This document shows, in pieces, positions 36,984 to 44,706 of a stretch of 59,948 bases of DNA. Under the pieces are notes generated by a model, which did no database searches, was not told where the DNA came from, and saw nothing but the letters and a program-made list of their open reading frames with translations. The position numbers and the translations under genes were made by a program. This stretch comes from Dechloromonas sp. (GTDB lineage: Bacteria; Pseudomonadota; Gammaproteobacteria; Burkholderiales; Rhodocyclaceae). Location: assembly GCA_016790815.1 (NCBI GenBank), contig JAEUOG010000009.1, positions 1 through 59,948 on the forward strand. The letters are read 5' to 3'. Numbering within the stretch: the first letter of the stretch is position 1; each line of letters opens with the position of its first letter.

Positions 36984-38624
36984 ATGCTCGAAAAATGCTC
37001 GTACTTTTCTGGTGTCCCGGGGCCCGTCGTCATAATCGTGATGGACGGCTACGGCCTGCCGAAGACCGACGTCGGCAGCGCCATCGCTGCCGCCAAAAAG
37101 CCGACGCTCGACTGCCTCTTCGCCGATTACCCCAATATTCGCCTTCGTGCCCACGGCACGGCCGTCGGCATGCCGTCCGACGACGATATGGGTAATTCGG
37201 AAGTCGGTCACAACGCCATCGGCGCTGGCCAGGTCTATAGCCAGGGTGCCTCGCTGGTCTCGAATGCAATTGCCTCCGGCGCTATCTGGCAGGGTGAGGC
37301 ATGGCAGCAGATTGTTGCCGGCGCCAAGGCCGGTCGCGGCGTTGTGCATCTGATCGGCCTGTTCTCTGACGGCAATGTGCATAGCCACATCGATCACCTC
37401 AAGGCCATGGTCGTCCAGGCCAAGGCCGAGGGCCTCAAGACCGTGCGCATCCACGCCCTGCTCGACGGCCGGGACGTGCCCGAAACCAGTGCACTCGAAT
37501 ACGTCGTGCCGTTTGAGGCCTTTCTCGCCGAGATCAGCAACGATGGTTTTGATGCACGCATCGCCTCGGGCGGCGGCCGCCAGTACATCACCATGGATCG
37601 CTACGACGCCAACTGGGCGATGGTCGAAAAGGGCTGGAAGACGCACGTGCTCGGCCTCGGCACGCAGTTCCCGAACGCCACTGCTGCGGTCAACGGCCTG
37701 CGCGAGCAGAATCCGGGCACCATCGACCAGGATTTGCCGGAGTTCGTCATCGCCGACAACGGCAAGGCCATCGGCACCATCGAGGACGGCGATTCGGTTG
37801 TCTTCTTCAACTTCCGTGGCGACCGCGCCATCGAAATTACGCGCGCCTTCGAGGAAGCTGGTTTCGACAAGTTTGACCGCGTCCGTGCGCCGAAGGTGAC
37901 CTACGCCGGCATGCTGCAATACGACGGCGACCTCAAGCTGCCGGCCCGTTTCCTCGTCGCGCCACCGGCGATCAAGGACACCACGGGCGAATGGTTTGCC
38001 AAATCGGGCATTGCCCAGTTCGCCTGCTCGGAAACGCAGAAATTCGGCCACGTGACCTATTTCTGGAATGGCAACCGCTCCGGCAAGTTCGAGGGTGAAA
38101 GCTGGCAGGAAGTCCCGAGCGACGTCGTGCCTTTCGAGCAGCGCCCGTGGATGAAGGCCGCCGAAATCGCAGACGCAATGATCGCCGCCATCCAGTCCGG
38201 CCGGTACCGGACGCTACGTTGCAATTTTGCCAACGGCGACATGGTCGGCCATACCGGCAACTTCTATGCCGCGACGCTGGCTGTCGAAGCGGTCGACCTT
38301 TCGCTCGCCCGTGTCCTGCAGGCCGTTGATGCGGCCGGCGGCGTGGCACTGATTACGGCCGACCACGGCAACGCCGACGAAATGTTCGAGCTGGACAAGA
38401 AGACCAAGCAGCCGGCGTTGAACAAGGATGGTTCGTTCAAGGCCAAGACAGCGCACACGCTGAACCCCGTGCCGCTTATCCTTTACGACAACGTGAGCGG
38501 CGGCAAGCTGGGCCTGAAGCAGACTGAAAAGGCTGGCTTGTCGAATATCGCCGCCACCGTCGCCAACCTGCTCGGGCTGGAAAAGCATGCGGCCTGGGAC
38601 GAGAGTGTGCTCGACATCAAATAA
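36984..38624 (+). CDS. gpmI: 2,3-bisphosphoglycerate-independent phosphoglycerate mutase
   Basis: A 546-residue metalloenzyme that interconverts 3- and 2-phosphoglycerate in glycolysis and gluconeogenesis. Motifs: metal site VIIVMDGYGL, phosphoserine loop DMGNSEVGHNAIGAG, GLFSDGNVHSHIDHL, ALLDGRDVPETSALEY, FNFRGDRAIEITRAF, NGDMVGHTGN and TADHGNADEMFE. It is slightly longer than typical GpmI (about 515). ATG 36984 is used because the frame upstream only offers TTG 36954; the ribosome site is weak. Under growth on acetate or fatty acids it would act in the gluconeogenic direction. A strong terminator follows. Confidence 0.95.
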   Translation: MLEKCSYFSGVPGPVVIIVMDGYGLPKTDVGSAIAAAKKPTLDCLFADYPNIRLRAHGTAVGMPSDDDMGNSEVGHNAIGAGQVYSQGASLVSNAIASGAIWQGEAWQQIVAGAKAGRGVVHLIGLFSDGNVHSHIDHLKAMVVQAKAEGLKTVRIHALLDGRDVPETSALEYVVPFEAFLAEISNDGFDARIASGGGRQYITMDRYDANWAMVEKGWKTHVLGLGTQFPNATAAVNGLREQNPGTIDQDLPEFVIADNGKAIGTIEDGDSVVFFNFRGDRAIEITRAFEEAGFDKFDRVRAPKVTYAGMLQYDGDLKLPARFLVAPPAIKDTTGEWFAKSGIAQFACSETQKFGHVTYFWNGNRSGKFEGESWQEVPSDVVPFEQRPWMKAAEIADAMIAAIQSGRYRTLRCNFANGDMVGHTGNFYAATLAVEAVDLSLARVLQAVDAAGGVALITADHGNADEMFELDKKTKQPALNKDGSFKAKTAHTLNPVPLILYDNVSGGKLGLKQTEKAGLSNIAATVANLLGLEKHAAWDESVLDIK

Positions 38625-38642
38625 GCAACCCAGCTCAAGAAA

Positions 38643-38680
38643 ATGGGCGTCCTGCCGTGCGGCAGACGCCCATCTCATTT
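38643..38680 (+). terminator. Rho-independent terminator after gpmI
   Basis: ATGGGCGTC and CTGCCG pair with CGGCAG and ACGCCCAT around a TG loop (38643-38673), followed by CTCATTTTTT. A long stable stem with a T run. Confidence 0.88.
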
Positions 38681-38707
38681 TTTGCTGCTTTTTCCGGTTG
38701 ACCGTGG
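38680..38707 (+). repeat. Dispersed T-tract/TTGACCG element
   Basis: T tract, GCTGC, T5, CCGG and TTGACCGTGG (38698-38707), directly after the gpmI terminator and before a convergent gene. It shares CCGGTTGACCG with the copies at 3779 (minus) and 50046. Confidence 0.65.
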
Positions 38708-38730
38708 CAAACCGCGCTCCAGTCAGGGAA

Positions 38731-38937
38731 TCAGCTTTCCGACTTGCCCTGAGCCTTGTCGATCTCTGCCAGCAAGCGCAGCGCCCGCTCCCGATTTTTT
38801 TCCCGTGCGGCAGCGCGCTCATCCACTTTGGCGGCTTCATCTCGTGATGCCTTGAGCAGCGCCTCGTGAGGCGTCAGGCCACCCAGCGCAGCGTTGAGCA
38901 TGCGCTCGGCTTTGTCGTCCAGCTCTTTTTCCGACAT
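38731..38937 (-). CDS. Small charged protein of unknown function
   Basis: 68 residues, MSEKELDDKAERMLNAALGG, then a highly charged helix (DEAAKVDERAAAREKNRERA). Start at 38937 is chosen because GGAG lies 6 bases upstream; the ATG at 38949 is less likely. No domain recognised. The composition suggests a single long helix, perhaps an accessory or nucleic-acid-associated protein. Confidence 0.65.
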   Translation of the reverse strand: MSEKELDDKAERMLNAALGGLTPHEALLKASRDEAAKVDERAAAREKNRERALRLLAEIDKAQGKSES

Positions 38938-39009
38938 CGGAATCTCCATTCGAATCTGCTGCGGATCTGGCCGTTTATCCTGCGTGGAACAAAAGCCAGA
39001 TCCCCGTTG

Positions 39010-39258
39010 TTACTTGACGCCTGGTTTCCGGCCGGGCGCTGGGCGTGGAATATACCCTGAAACCCGGCACTGAAAACCTTCGATCACTTTGCCTTTTACG
39101 TAGCTGGTGACGCTGCAGCGCGAAATGTCGCCGCGGGCAGATAGCTCCGTCAGCGAGGCGCGAACCTGATCAAGGGGCATGTTGATCGCCGCTGCGATAT
39201 CGAAATCGAGGAGTTGGCCATGCTTCTTCAGGTGTTCGAGAACCTTTGTGGCGTGCAT
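39010..39258 (-). CDS. Small winged-helix-like protein
   Basis: 82 residues. HATKVLEHLKKHGQLLDFDI followed by AAAINMPLDQVRASLTELSA resembles a winged helix-turn-helix (helix, turn, recognition helix, then a beta wing around GDISRCSVTSYVKGK). A basic, Pro-rich tail follows (RPAPGRKPGVK). Start 39258 is supported by AAAGGAA upstream. A DNA-binding role is inferred from fold only; no family was recognised. It lies downstream of the candidate small RNA and its terminator. Confidence 0.65.
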   Translation of the reverse strand: MHATKVLEHLKKHGQLLDFDIAAAINMPLDQVRASLTELSARGDISRCSVTSYVKGKVIEGFQCRVSGYIPRPAPGRKPGVK

Positions 39259-39390
39259 CAGGATTCCTTTCAATGACGGGCCTAGTTCCACAACTGCTGC
39301 GAAAACGGGCCGGTTTCCAACAATAGAACAAACTCCGCCTCTCTTTGTACCGATGGGCAGAGATCAGCAAGATCCGGCGCTCGGCATGAC

Positions 39391-39478
39391 AAAAAAAGAA
39401 GCCCGCACTGGGCGGGCTTAAATCCATTTCTTGGAGGAGATGGAGGAGACAGAAATGATTATGCCTAGAAATATTGTG
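39391..39478 (-). ncRNA. Candidate small RNA with two CUCCUCC anti-Shine-Dalgarno motifs
   Basis: On the minus strand a promoter-like TTGACA (39513-39508), a 17-base spacer and TATGTT (39490-39485) predict a start near 39478. About 88 bases later a strong terminator ends the unit: AAGCCCGC pairs with GCGGGCTT (39419-39412 and 39406-39399), followed by a U-rich tail (A7 at 39391-39397 on the plus strand). Between them the RNA would carry CUCCUCC twice, at 39448-39442 and 39439-39433, separated by AU. Such C/U-rich single strands pair with ribosome sites, as in CCUCCUCCC-motif sRNAs of proteobacteria. The region contains no convincing gene. Confidence 0.6.
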
Positions 39479-39583
39479 CACCGCAACATATTTAATGTAA
39501 TCAATTGTGTCAACGGTATATCAGGAATTTCAGAATCGATTATTTGCCAGACTGGATAAGCATTTCAGCGATTTAACGTGGAC

Positions 39584-39613
39584 AAAAAAGCCCCGCGACA
39601 CGCGCGGGGCTTT
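39584..39613 (-). terminator. Rho-independent terminator of the second phasin
   Basis: AAAGCCCCGCG (39587-39597) and CGCGGGGCTTT (39603-39613) form an 11-bp stem with a 5-base loop; the A run at 39584-39589 gives a U tail on the minus strand. Confidence 0.9.
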
Positions 39614-39636
39614 CCATTTCGGGAGGCCCGAAAGAC

Positions 39637-40152
39637 TTACTTGGACTTCTTGGTGACGGCAGCCATGTTGGCTTGGGCCGCGTCAGCAAATTGCTTGGCA
39701 ACGCTGTTCATGTTGCCGAAAGCGGAGTTGGCAGCAGCGATGGCGCTCTGGATTGCAGCGACAGCACCTTCGGAACCGGCCGGAGCGGACTTGGTGGCGG
39801 TTTCAACCATGGTGGCAACCGACTTCTGGAAGTCGCCGAACTGGGCTTCGACCATCTTGGCCAGATCCTGCTGGGTCTGGGCGGTGATTTCATACACCGA
39901 GCGCGAGTAGGCAACAGCCTTGTCGACAGCCGGCTTGGCCAGGGCGGTCTGGGCATCAAGAGCAGCCTTCGGATCCTTGGCTTCCATGACCGACTTGACG
40001 CCGGAAACGGTGTCTTCCAGAGCGGCGCGGGCGGTGTTCAGATTCAGGGCGGCGATGCGCTCGGCAGATGCCAGGGCGGTGTTGGCAACAGACAGCAGGG
40101 AGTCAACGGTAGCTTTGTTGGCAGCGACGAATTGTTCAGGATTGATGGACAT
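39637..40152 (-). CDS. phaP: Phasin family protein (PhaP)
   Basis: A 171-residue phasin, MSINPEQFVAANKATVDSLL, with the typical PhaP helices: LNLNTARAALEDTVSGVKSV, KPAVDKAVAYSRSVYEITAQ, KMVEAQFGDFQKSVATMVE, and a Lys-rich end. It coats PHA granules. ATG 40152 is chosen because CTGGAGA lies upstream and the family starts there. It has its own terminator and a TATACT-like -10 near 40201-40196 preceded by a TGCTGCAGTGCA site, a likely regulatory signal. Length and composition fit betaproteobacterial PhaP better than the phasin at 30537. Confidence 0.93.
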   Translation of the reverse strand: MSINPEQFVAANKATVDSLLSVANTALASAERIAALNLNTARAALEDTVSGVKSVMEAKDPKAALDAQTALAKPAVDKAVAYSRSVYEITAQTQQDLAKMVEAQFGDFQKSVATMVETATKSAPAGSEGAVAAIQSAIAAANSAFGNMNSVAKQFADAAQANMAAVTKKSK

Positions 40153-40218
40153 TTGGTTTCTCCAGAGGAAAAGGTTTTCGGTGTGTTCAGAAACGAGTAT
40201 AGCGCACCGAATCATGAA

Positions 40219-40238
40219 ATGGTGCACTGCAGCAAAAT
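40219..40238 (-). promoter_or_regulatory. Candidate PhaR-type operator at the phaP promoter
   Basis: On the minus strand TTTTGCTGCAGTGCACCA lies where the -35 of the phaP promoter should be; TATACT at 40201-40196 would be the -10. TGC/GCA-rich sites of this kind bind the PHA-responsive repressor PhaR in other bacteria. Match to PhaR is from memory of its TGC-rich targets, so moderate only. Confidence 0.4.
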
Positions 40239-40305
40239 TAAATTGTTGCTAATTCAAGTGGCTAGCCGAGGTCGGTTTTGACACCGAGGCCGCTGCCCTT
40301 TCCGT

Positions 40306-40572
40306 TCACTTTCGCTTTCGCACTGTGCCTTGCCAATACTGGAATTCCGGCTCATGAGTCTCGATATCCAGTTCCATGACTCTGGCTTGCAACCGGCTTT
40401 GTACGTCCGCCACGGCCTGGTTCTAAACGACCGGCGCAATCTCTTTAAGGAAAAATCCCAGCAAGGCGCCGGCGCCCAGGTTGCCGATTTCCTCATCCAT
40501 GTTCTCGTCAAAATATCGCTGAATTGAAGCGATGGCCGCCGTGCTGGCTTCCTTGGGTATTTCGATGCTCAT
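40306..40572 (-). pseudogene. DUF2164 family gene interrupted by an in-frame TAG
   Basis: Reading on the minus strand from ATG 40572, the first 49 codons give MSIEIPKEASTAAIASIQRY, then FDENMDEEIGNLGAGALLGF and FLKEIAPVV, the start of a DUF2164 protein. Codon 50 is TAG (40425-40423). The same frame then continues NQAVADVQSRLQARVMELDI and ETHEPEFQYWQGTVRKRK before TGA at 40306, which is the rest of the family; the TAG replaces the conserved Tyr before NQAV. The gene overlaps the phosphatase stop by ATGA, so it is the second gene of an operon. Either it is a fresh nonsense mutation, a sequencing error, or the stop is read through. Confidence 0.85.
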
Positions 40573-41099
40573 CGTAGTGCAGTTCCTTTCAATGCACCCT
40601 CTTTAGTGCTGGCGGTCGGGCCGAACTGGCGTTTGAGTTCGTCGACCAAGCCGCCCGCAGCATCCTCGATCATGTCGAGAACCCTTTCGAAACGCTCGCC
40701 GAGGGTCAAATAGGGGTCCGGTACCTCGTCCTCGGAGAATCGCGTGGCGTAGTCCATGATCAATCGGATTCGCATCAATTGGTCCTCGGTCGCCATGCGG
40801 CGCAGGTTGGAGAGGTTGCTACGGTCCATGGCCAGAATCAGGTCGAAATACTCCAGATCCTGCCAGCCAATGCGCCTGGCACGGATTTGAGAAAGATCGT
40901 AACCGCGCGCAGCGGCCACGCGCTGGCTGTTGGGATCGCAGGCGTCGCCGGCGCGATAGCCGTGGGTGCCGGCCGAACACACCTCCACGCTGTCAGCCAG
41001 GCCATTCCGTTCCAACAGTTTGCGCAGGACAGCCTCTGCGGTGGGTGAGCGGCAAACATTGCTCATGCAGACGCAGAGGATGCGGAAGGTGGTTGTCAT
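40569..41099 (-). CDS. Low-molecular-weight protein tyrosine phosphatase
   Basis: A 176-residue cytoplasmic phosphatase. The signature CX5R is CMSNVCR (Cys11 to Arg17) followed by SPTAEAVLRKLL; the catalytic acid is in VPDPYLTLGERFERVLD. LDLILAMD-type motif appears as FDLILAMDRSNLSNLRRM. These hydrolyse phosphotyrosine, often on tyrosine kinases controlling exopolysaccharide export, although no such kinase is in this window. The C-terminus is extended by about 20 residues beyond the usual 155. Its stop overlaps the start of the DUF2164 frame. Confidence 0.93.
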   Translation of the reverse strand: MTTTFRILCVCMSNVCRSPTAEAVLRKLLERNGLADSVEVCSAGTHGYRAGDACDPNSQRVAAARGYDLSQIRARRIGWQDLEYFDLILAMDRSNLSNLRRMATEDQLMRIRLIMDYATRFSEDEVPDPYLTLGERFERVLDMIEDAAGGLVDELKRQFGPTASTKEGALKGTALR

Positions 41100-41110
41100 C
41101 GGCCCGTGGC

Positions 41111-41470
41111 TTACTTCAGGTTTCTTTCCCGTACGATCGGTGGAACGTACTTGACGGAAAAACGCCAGCCGTCGACGCTGGCTTTCAGAATCAGTGATTT
41201 GGATTTCGCACCGGCCTCGAACGCCGGCTCATCACCTAGTAATTCGATGGCGCCAATGCCCTTTATGACGCAGGCGCCAGGTAGTGTGACGAAAGCGGAT
41301 TCGGCGGCAACCAGCACAAACTGTCCTGCATGCGATTCCGAGCACGATAGACCTTTGGGGATGGATGAGGGGGCCTGTTTCCAGGCAAAACGCAGTGCAT
41401 CCAGCACCTTGCTGAGCTCGTCCGTGATTTTTGCGGCGAGGGTCACTTCGCGCGACTTGGCGTGGTTCAT
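41111..41470 (-). CDS. Conserved-looking hypothetical protein
   Basis: 119 residues, MNHAKSREVTLAAKITDELS, mixed alpha/beta with no signal or membrane segment. Segments such as FVLVAAESAFVTLPGACVIK and ILKASVDGWRFSVKYVPPIV suggest a compact globular protein. It is 11 bases upstream of the phosphatase gene on the same strand and probably cotranscribed. I do not recognise the family. Confidence 0.6.
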   Translation of the reverse strand: MNHAKSREVTLAAKITDELSKVLDALRFAWKQAPSSIPKGLSCSESHAGQFVLVAAESAFVTLPGACVIKGIGAIELLGDEPAFEAGAKSKSLILKASVDGWRFSVKYVPPIVRERNLK

Positions 41471-41498
41471 GCTCTTTCTCTCTGGTTGCGCTATTCGT

Positions 41499-41921
41499 CT
41501 ATAGCCATGCTAGCCAGCGCCCGAGGGGTAGCATGAGGAGCATCGGTAGATAAGGAAAAGCCACCGTCGGCCGGAGGGCGCTGGTGATGTAGCCGGTGAT
41601 CAGGGCGCCGCCGCCGGGTCGGCTGGAGGCCCACTCGGCGTGAAGCTGCATGGGCGGTTCTGTGGGCTCGGTCTGCCCGAGCAGGCTCTCTATTTTCAGG
41701 AGGCGATCAGACAATCGGGCCTGATAGGTCTTGAAGATGCCTTCCTGAATCCAGCAAAGCAGAATCGTGAAAGCGATCCAGCTCAACGCCAATCCGCCCG
41801 CCAGCCCGGCGATGCTCAGGGCAAGACAGCTCACCTTGATCAGCAGGGCATTCTGCTCGTGCCGCTCGTGATTTTCCTGCAGGGTTTGCCATTCCAGGCC
41901 CAGCAAGCTGGAACTCTCCAT
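41499..41921 (-). CDS. Hypothetical membrane protein
   Basis: 140 residues, MESSSLLGLEWQTLQENHER, with a hydrophobic double segment (IKVSCLALSIAGLAGGLALS then IAFTILLCWIQEG) and a C-terminal hydrophobic stretch (FPYLPMLLMLPLGRWLAWL). The middle is soluble with a short coiled-coil-like part (ARLSDRLLKIESLLGQ). The start at 41921 has AAAGGAG upstream; the frame is open for 10 more codons. No family recognised. Confidence 0.65.
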   Translation of the reverse strand: MESSSLLGLEWQTLQENHERHEQNALLIKVSCLALSIAGLAGGLALSWIAFTILLCWIQEGIFKTYQARLSDRLLKIESLLGQTEPTEPPMQLHAEWASSRPGGGALITGYITSALRPTVAFPYLPMLLMLPLGRWLAWL

Positions 41922-42151
41922 CCGTATTCTCCTTTGGTGCAGTGGGTACATGGTCGCTAGGATAGTCTCTGGCAGTGCAAACCGGTGTAAATGCGCGTCA
42001 GATTGAGAATATCGGCGTGTGAAAGGCCTGTTTTTCGCAATTTCGGTCTGAACGCTTCGGTTTTTTCGAAATGTTGTTGCGGTGCTCGGGATGGTTTGAG
42101 CCGCGCCGTCACCCTACAATGTGCCCCTCGTCAATCGTCTGCCGTGCCCCC

Positions 42152-42910
42152 ATGCCCGAATTCCTGCTCTCCCCTGAAATCTGGATCGCCTTTTTTACGC
42201 TGACTGCGCTGGAACTCGTACTTGGCATCGACAACATCATTTTCATTTCAATCCTGGTCGACAAGCTGCCCAAGGAAAAGCAGGAGGTAGCCCGCAAGAT
42301 CGGCCTGTTCCTGGCCATGTTCATGCGTATCGGCCTGTTGCTGCTGTTGTCTTGGATCGTCGGTTTGACCGAGCCTCTGCTGACGTTGTTTGGCTACGGT
42401 ATCTCGGGGCGCGACATGATATTGATCGCTGGTGGCCTGTTCCTGATCTGGAAGAGTACTGGCGAGGTACACCAGTTGCTGGAGGGGGAGGAGGGCAGCG
42501 AATCGGCCAAGGTGGCGTCGAGTTTTGCCGGCGTGATTGCGCAGATCATCGTCATTGACCTCGTGTTTTCGCTCGATTCGATCATTACGGCCGTCGGCAT
42601 GGTCAGCGAAGTTGGCGTGATGATTGCCGCCGTCGTCGCTTCGGTTGGCCTGATGATGCTGTTCGCCCGCTCTATCGGCGAATTCGTCTCGAATCACCCG
42701 ACGATCAAGATGCTGGCCCTGTCCTTCCTGGTTGTTGTCGGCGTCGTTCTGATTGCCGATGGCTTCGGCCACCACGTGCCTAAGGGTTACATCTACTTCG
42801 CCATGGCTTTCTCGGTCGGTGTCGAGATGCTCAACATCCGCATGCGCAAGAAGGCAATCAAGCCGGTCGATCTGCGTGAGCCGTATGCCCGGGAACTCGG
42901 CTCGGACTGA
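42152..42910 (+). CDS. TerC family integral membrane protein
   Basis: 252 residues with about seven membrane segments. It shows the two acidic TerC signature repeats LELVLGIDNIIFISILVDKL and VIDLVFSLDSIITAVGM, whose Asp residues are thought to bind metal, plus the ending YFAMAFSVGVEMLNIRMRKK. Bacterial relatives export manganese or are linked to tellurite and metal stress. ATG 42152 is chosen since the family begins MPEFLLSPEIW; there is no strong ribosome site. I looked for a manganese riboswitch in the 200 bases upstream and saw none. Confidence 0.92.
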   Translation: MPEFLLSPEIWIAFFTLTALELVLGIDNIIFISILVDKLPKEKQEVARKIGLFLAMFMRIGLLLLLSWIVGLTEPLLTLFGYGISGRDMILIAGGLFLIWKSTGEVHQLLEGEEGSESAKVASSFAGVIAQIIVIDLVFSLDSIITAVGMVSEVGVMIAAVVASVGLMMLFARSIGEFVSNHPTIKMLALSFLVVVGVVLIADGFGHHVPKGYIYFAMAFSVGVEMLNIRMRKKAIKPVDLREPYARELGSD

Positions 42911-42912
42911 TT

Positions 42913-43476
42913 TTATACAGGCGACAGGATGGCGGCGACACGCCCCGGCTCGATTCGGATCGAGCGGAGCAGCCAGCGCGCCGCCTTTTCCTGTGCGGAG
43001 CCGTCTTCGCGCAGTACATAAACCGGCTTGTTGCGGAAGTAGGCGGTCATCATCTGTGTGATGGCCTGCCGGGCGATCGGCTCTGCTTCGCGCGGGATGG
43101 CCATTGACTGCACGGAATTGGCCGCCGGCTTGTCCAGGTAAAAACCCTTGGTATTGTCGTCATAGCGCACTCCCGAGGTACCCTCGAAAGCGACAGGCAC
43201 GGGCGGGCTGCCCAGCCACGAAACGTTGATGCGGGCCAATAACGTAGCTTTGTCGGCCGGTGTCCCGAGGATGATTTTGGGTGGCTCGATCAACGAGACG
43301 ACCACCATGCCGTTGCCGTAGCTTTTCTGAATCGTGCCGCTCTTTTCTACCTGCGCCTGAATGTCGGCTTCGGAGAAGTAAATTTCCTTTTCGAGGAAAC
43401 CGGCGCTCCAGGCCAGGGTGCTGCCGATCAGCGCCCAGGCGGTCAGGGCGGATTTCAGCGTGAGTGTCATTTTCAT
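42913..43476 (-). CDS. DUF1439-like periplasmic protein
   Basis: 187 residues with an N-terminal signal peptide (MKMTLTLKSALTAWALIGST, cleavage near AWSAG). The mature part begins FLEKEIYFSEADIQAQVEKS, followed by VSLIEPPKIILGTPADKATL, resembling DUF1439/YceB, which folds like lipid-binding proteins. No lipobox Cys is present, so it should be a soluble periplasmic form rather than a lipoprotein. It converges with terC with a 2-base gap. Assignment to DUF1439 is probable, function unknown. Confidence 0.65.
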   Translation of the reverse strand: MKMTLTLKSALTAWALIGSTLAWSAGFLEKEIYFSEADIQAQVEKSGTIQKSYGNGMVVVSLIEPPKIILGTPADKATLLARINVSWLGSPPVPVAFEGTSGVRYDDNTKGFYLDKPAANSVQSMAIPREAEPIARQAITQMMTAYFRNKPVYVLREDGSAQEKAARWLLRSIRIEPGRVAAILSPV

Positions 43477-43494
43477 GCGTGTCCTTCGCTGAGG

Positions 43495-44565
43495 TCAGGC
43501 GGATTTACCTGCCCACTTACGTCGGTAGTGTACTGGCGCCATACCCGTCCATTCGACAAACGCACGATAAAAGGCAGAGGTGTCGGCATAGCCGAGGTCG
43601 GCGGCGACCTGCGAGATGGCGTCACGGGTCTTGGTCAGGCGGGCCAGCGCCATGTCGCGGCGCAGGGCATCCTTGATGGCTCGGAAGCTGGAGCCTTCTT
43701 CTTCGAGGCGGCGATGGATGGTGCGTGGGGAGAGGTGGAGGCGGTCGGCGATATCGTCCAGGCTCTGGGTGGCGGGCAGGGCTGCGCGAAGCAGGTCGCG
43801 GACACGGATGACCATTTCACGGTCGCGACGATAGAGTGTCGTGATCTTGCCCGGGGCGCCTTCAAGAAAGGTGGCCAGCGCCGCCTCGTCGCGACGGATC
43901 GGCAGGTCGAGCAGGTTGGCGTTGAAACTGGCGACCAGCGTGCCAGTGCCGCCCGGGACAGTCGGTGCGAAGCGTGAGTCTTCGGTGAAGATGAGCGGGT
44001 AGTCGGCCGAGTGGGCAGGCCTGCGGTAGGGGAAGATCACGTGGTCGAGCGCGATGCCGCGCCCGGCCAGCCAGCACGAGAGGCCATGCAGTAGGCGCAA
44101 CAGCCATTCAAAGGCGAAGACGCGGCCGGGGTCGTCCGGGTCATCGGCCAGCTTGCGGGTTTCGGCAATGACCAGTTCGGCCCGGCCGTGCGAACGTCGT
44201 ACGCTGATGGCAAGGTCGGGCAGCACGATGTGCAGGAAGCGGCTGGCCCGGCTCAGTGCCTCGGCCAGCGTGGGGGCGCTGAGGCAGCCGCGGCACAGGA
44301 ATTCGAAACTGCCGGTGCGCATGGGCTGGGAAAATAGTCCAAAACCTTCATCGTCCAGTTCGCGGTTGAGGCAGTTATAGAGCGCGGCGTAGCGGTCGAT
44401 GGGGATTCGGCTGGCGATGTCTGCAATATCAATATCGGTGGCAGCCAGCAGCTTGCCCGGATCAATTTGGCGACGCGCCAGTCCGGCCAGCATCCCGGTA
44501 ACAAATCCCATGGCAACAGTGGCTTGCGTACGGCTTGGGGAACCTTGGTTTGTGCGATGCAGCAT
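43495..44565 (-). CDS. AraC-family transcriptional regulator (Arabinose_bd + HTH_18)
   Basis: 356 residues. The N-terminal Arabinose_bd-type domain ([40 protein letters not shown]) precedes a C-terminal AraC HTH ([53 protein letters not shown]). Same architecture as the regulator at 14235. It is divergent from icmF with a 141-base gap, so it is the likely regulator of that mutase. A second in-frame ATG lies 18 codons in, giving a shorter start that may be the real one. Confidence 0.9.
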   Translation of the reverse strand: MLHRTNQGSPSRTQATVAMGFVTGMLAGLARRQIDPGKLLAATDIDIADIASRIPIDRYAALYNCLNRELDDEGFGLFSQPMRTGSFEFLCRGCLSAPTLAEALSRASRFLHIVLPDLAISVRRSHGRAELVIAETRKLADDPDDPGRVFAFEWLLRLLHGLSCWLAGRGIALDHVIFPYRRPAHSADYPLIFTEDSRFAPTVPGGTGTLVASFNANLLDLPIRRDEAALATFLEGAPGKITTLYRRDREMVIRVRDLLRAALPATQSLDDIADRLHLSPRTIHRRLEEEGSSFRAIKDALRRDMALARLTKTRDAISQVAADLGYADTSAFYRAFVEWTGMAPVHYRRKWAGKSA

Positions 44566-44569
44566 TTTC

Positions 44570-44594
44570 GGCCATTTTTCGACGTCGACCGCAG
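44570..44594 (+). repeat. Dispersed T-tract/TCGACCGCAG element
   Basis: CCATTTTTCGACG followed by TCGACCGCAG (44585-44594), just upstream of the AraC-type gene in the divergent region before icmF. Same core as nine other exact copies in the window. Confidence 0.6.
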
Positions 44595-44706
44595 TACTCT
44601 ATCACCTTGGCGGAATTTGCACGATCTTCGTCATTCGCAACAATGGCGGCGGGGTAAAAGCGGCCTAACATGGGCGCCTTTCCCTCTTTTCGATAAGGCT
44701 GGCGTC

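Noticed and set aside
39455-39559. 34-codon plus-strand frame preceded by GGAGGAGA
   Set aside because: No similarity and AT-rich; the minus-strand promoter and terminator fit a small RNA better, and the GGAGGAG is then its anti-Shine-Dalgarno seed read backwards.
40254-40511. 85-codon minus-strand frame overlapping the DUF2164 region
   Set aside because: It is in another frame from the DUF2164 similarity, Arg/Trp/Ser-rich, and has no family match.
41952-42151. Possible yybP-ykoY (manganese) riboswitch upstream of terC
   Set aside because: Many terC genes have one, but I could not find the conserved loops or paired elements here.
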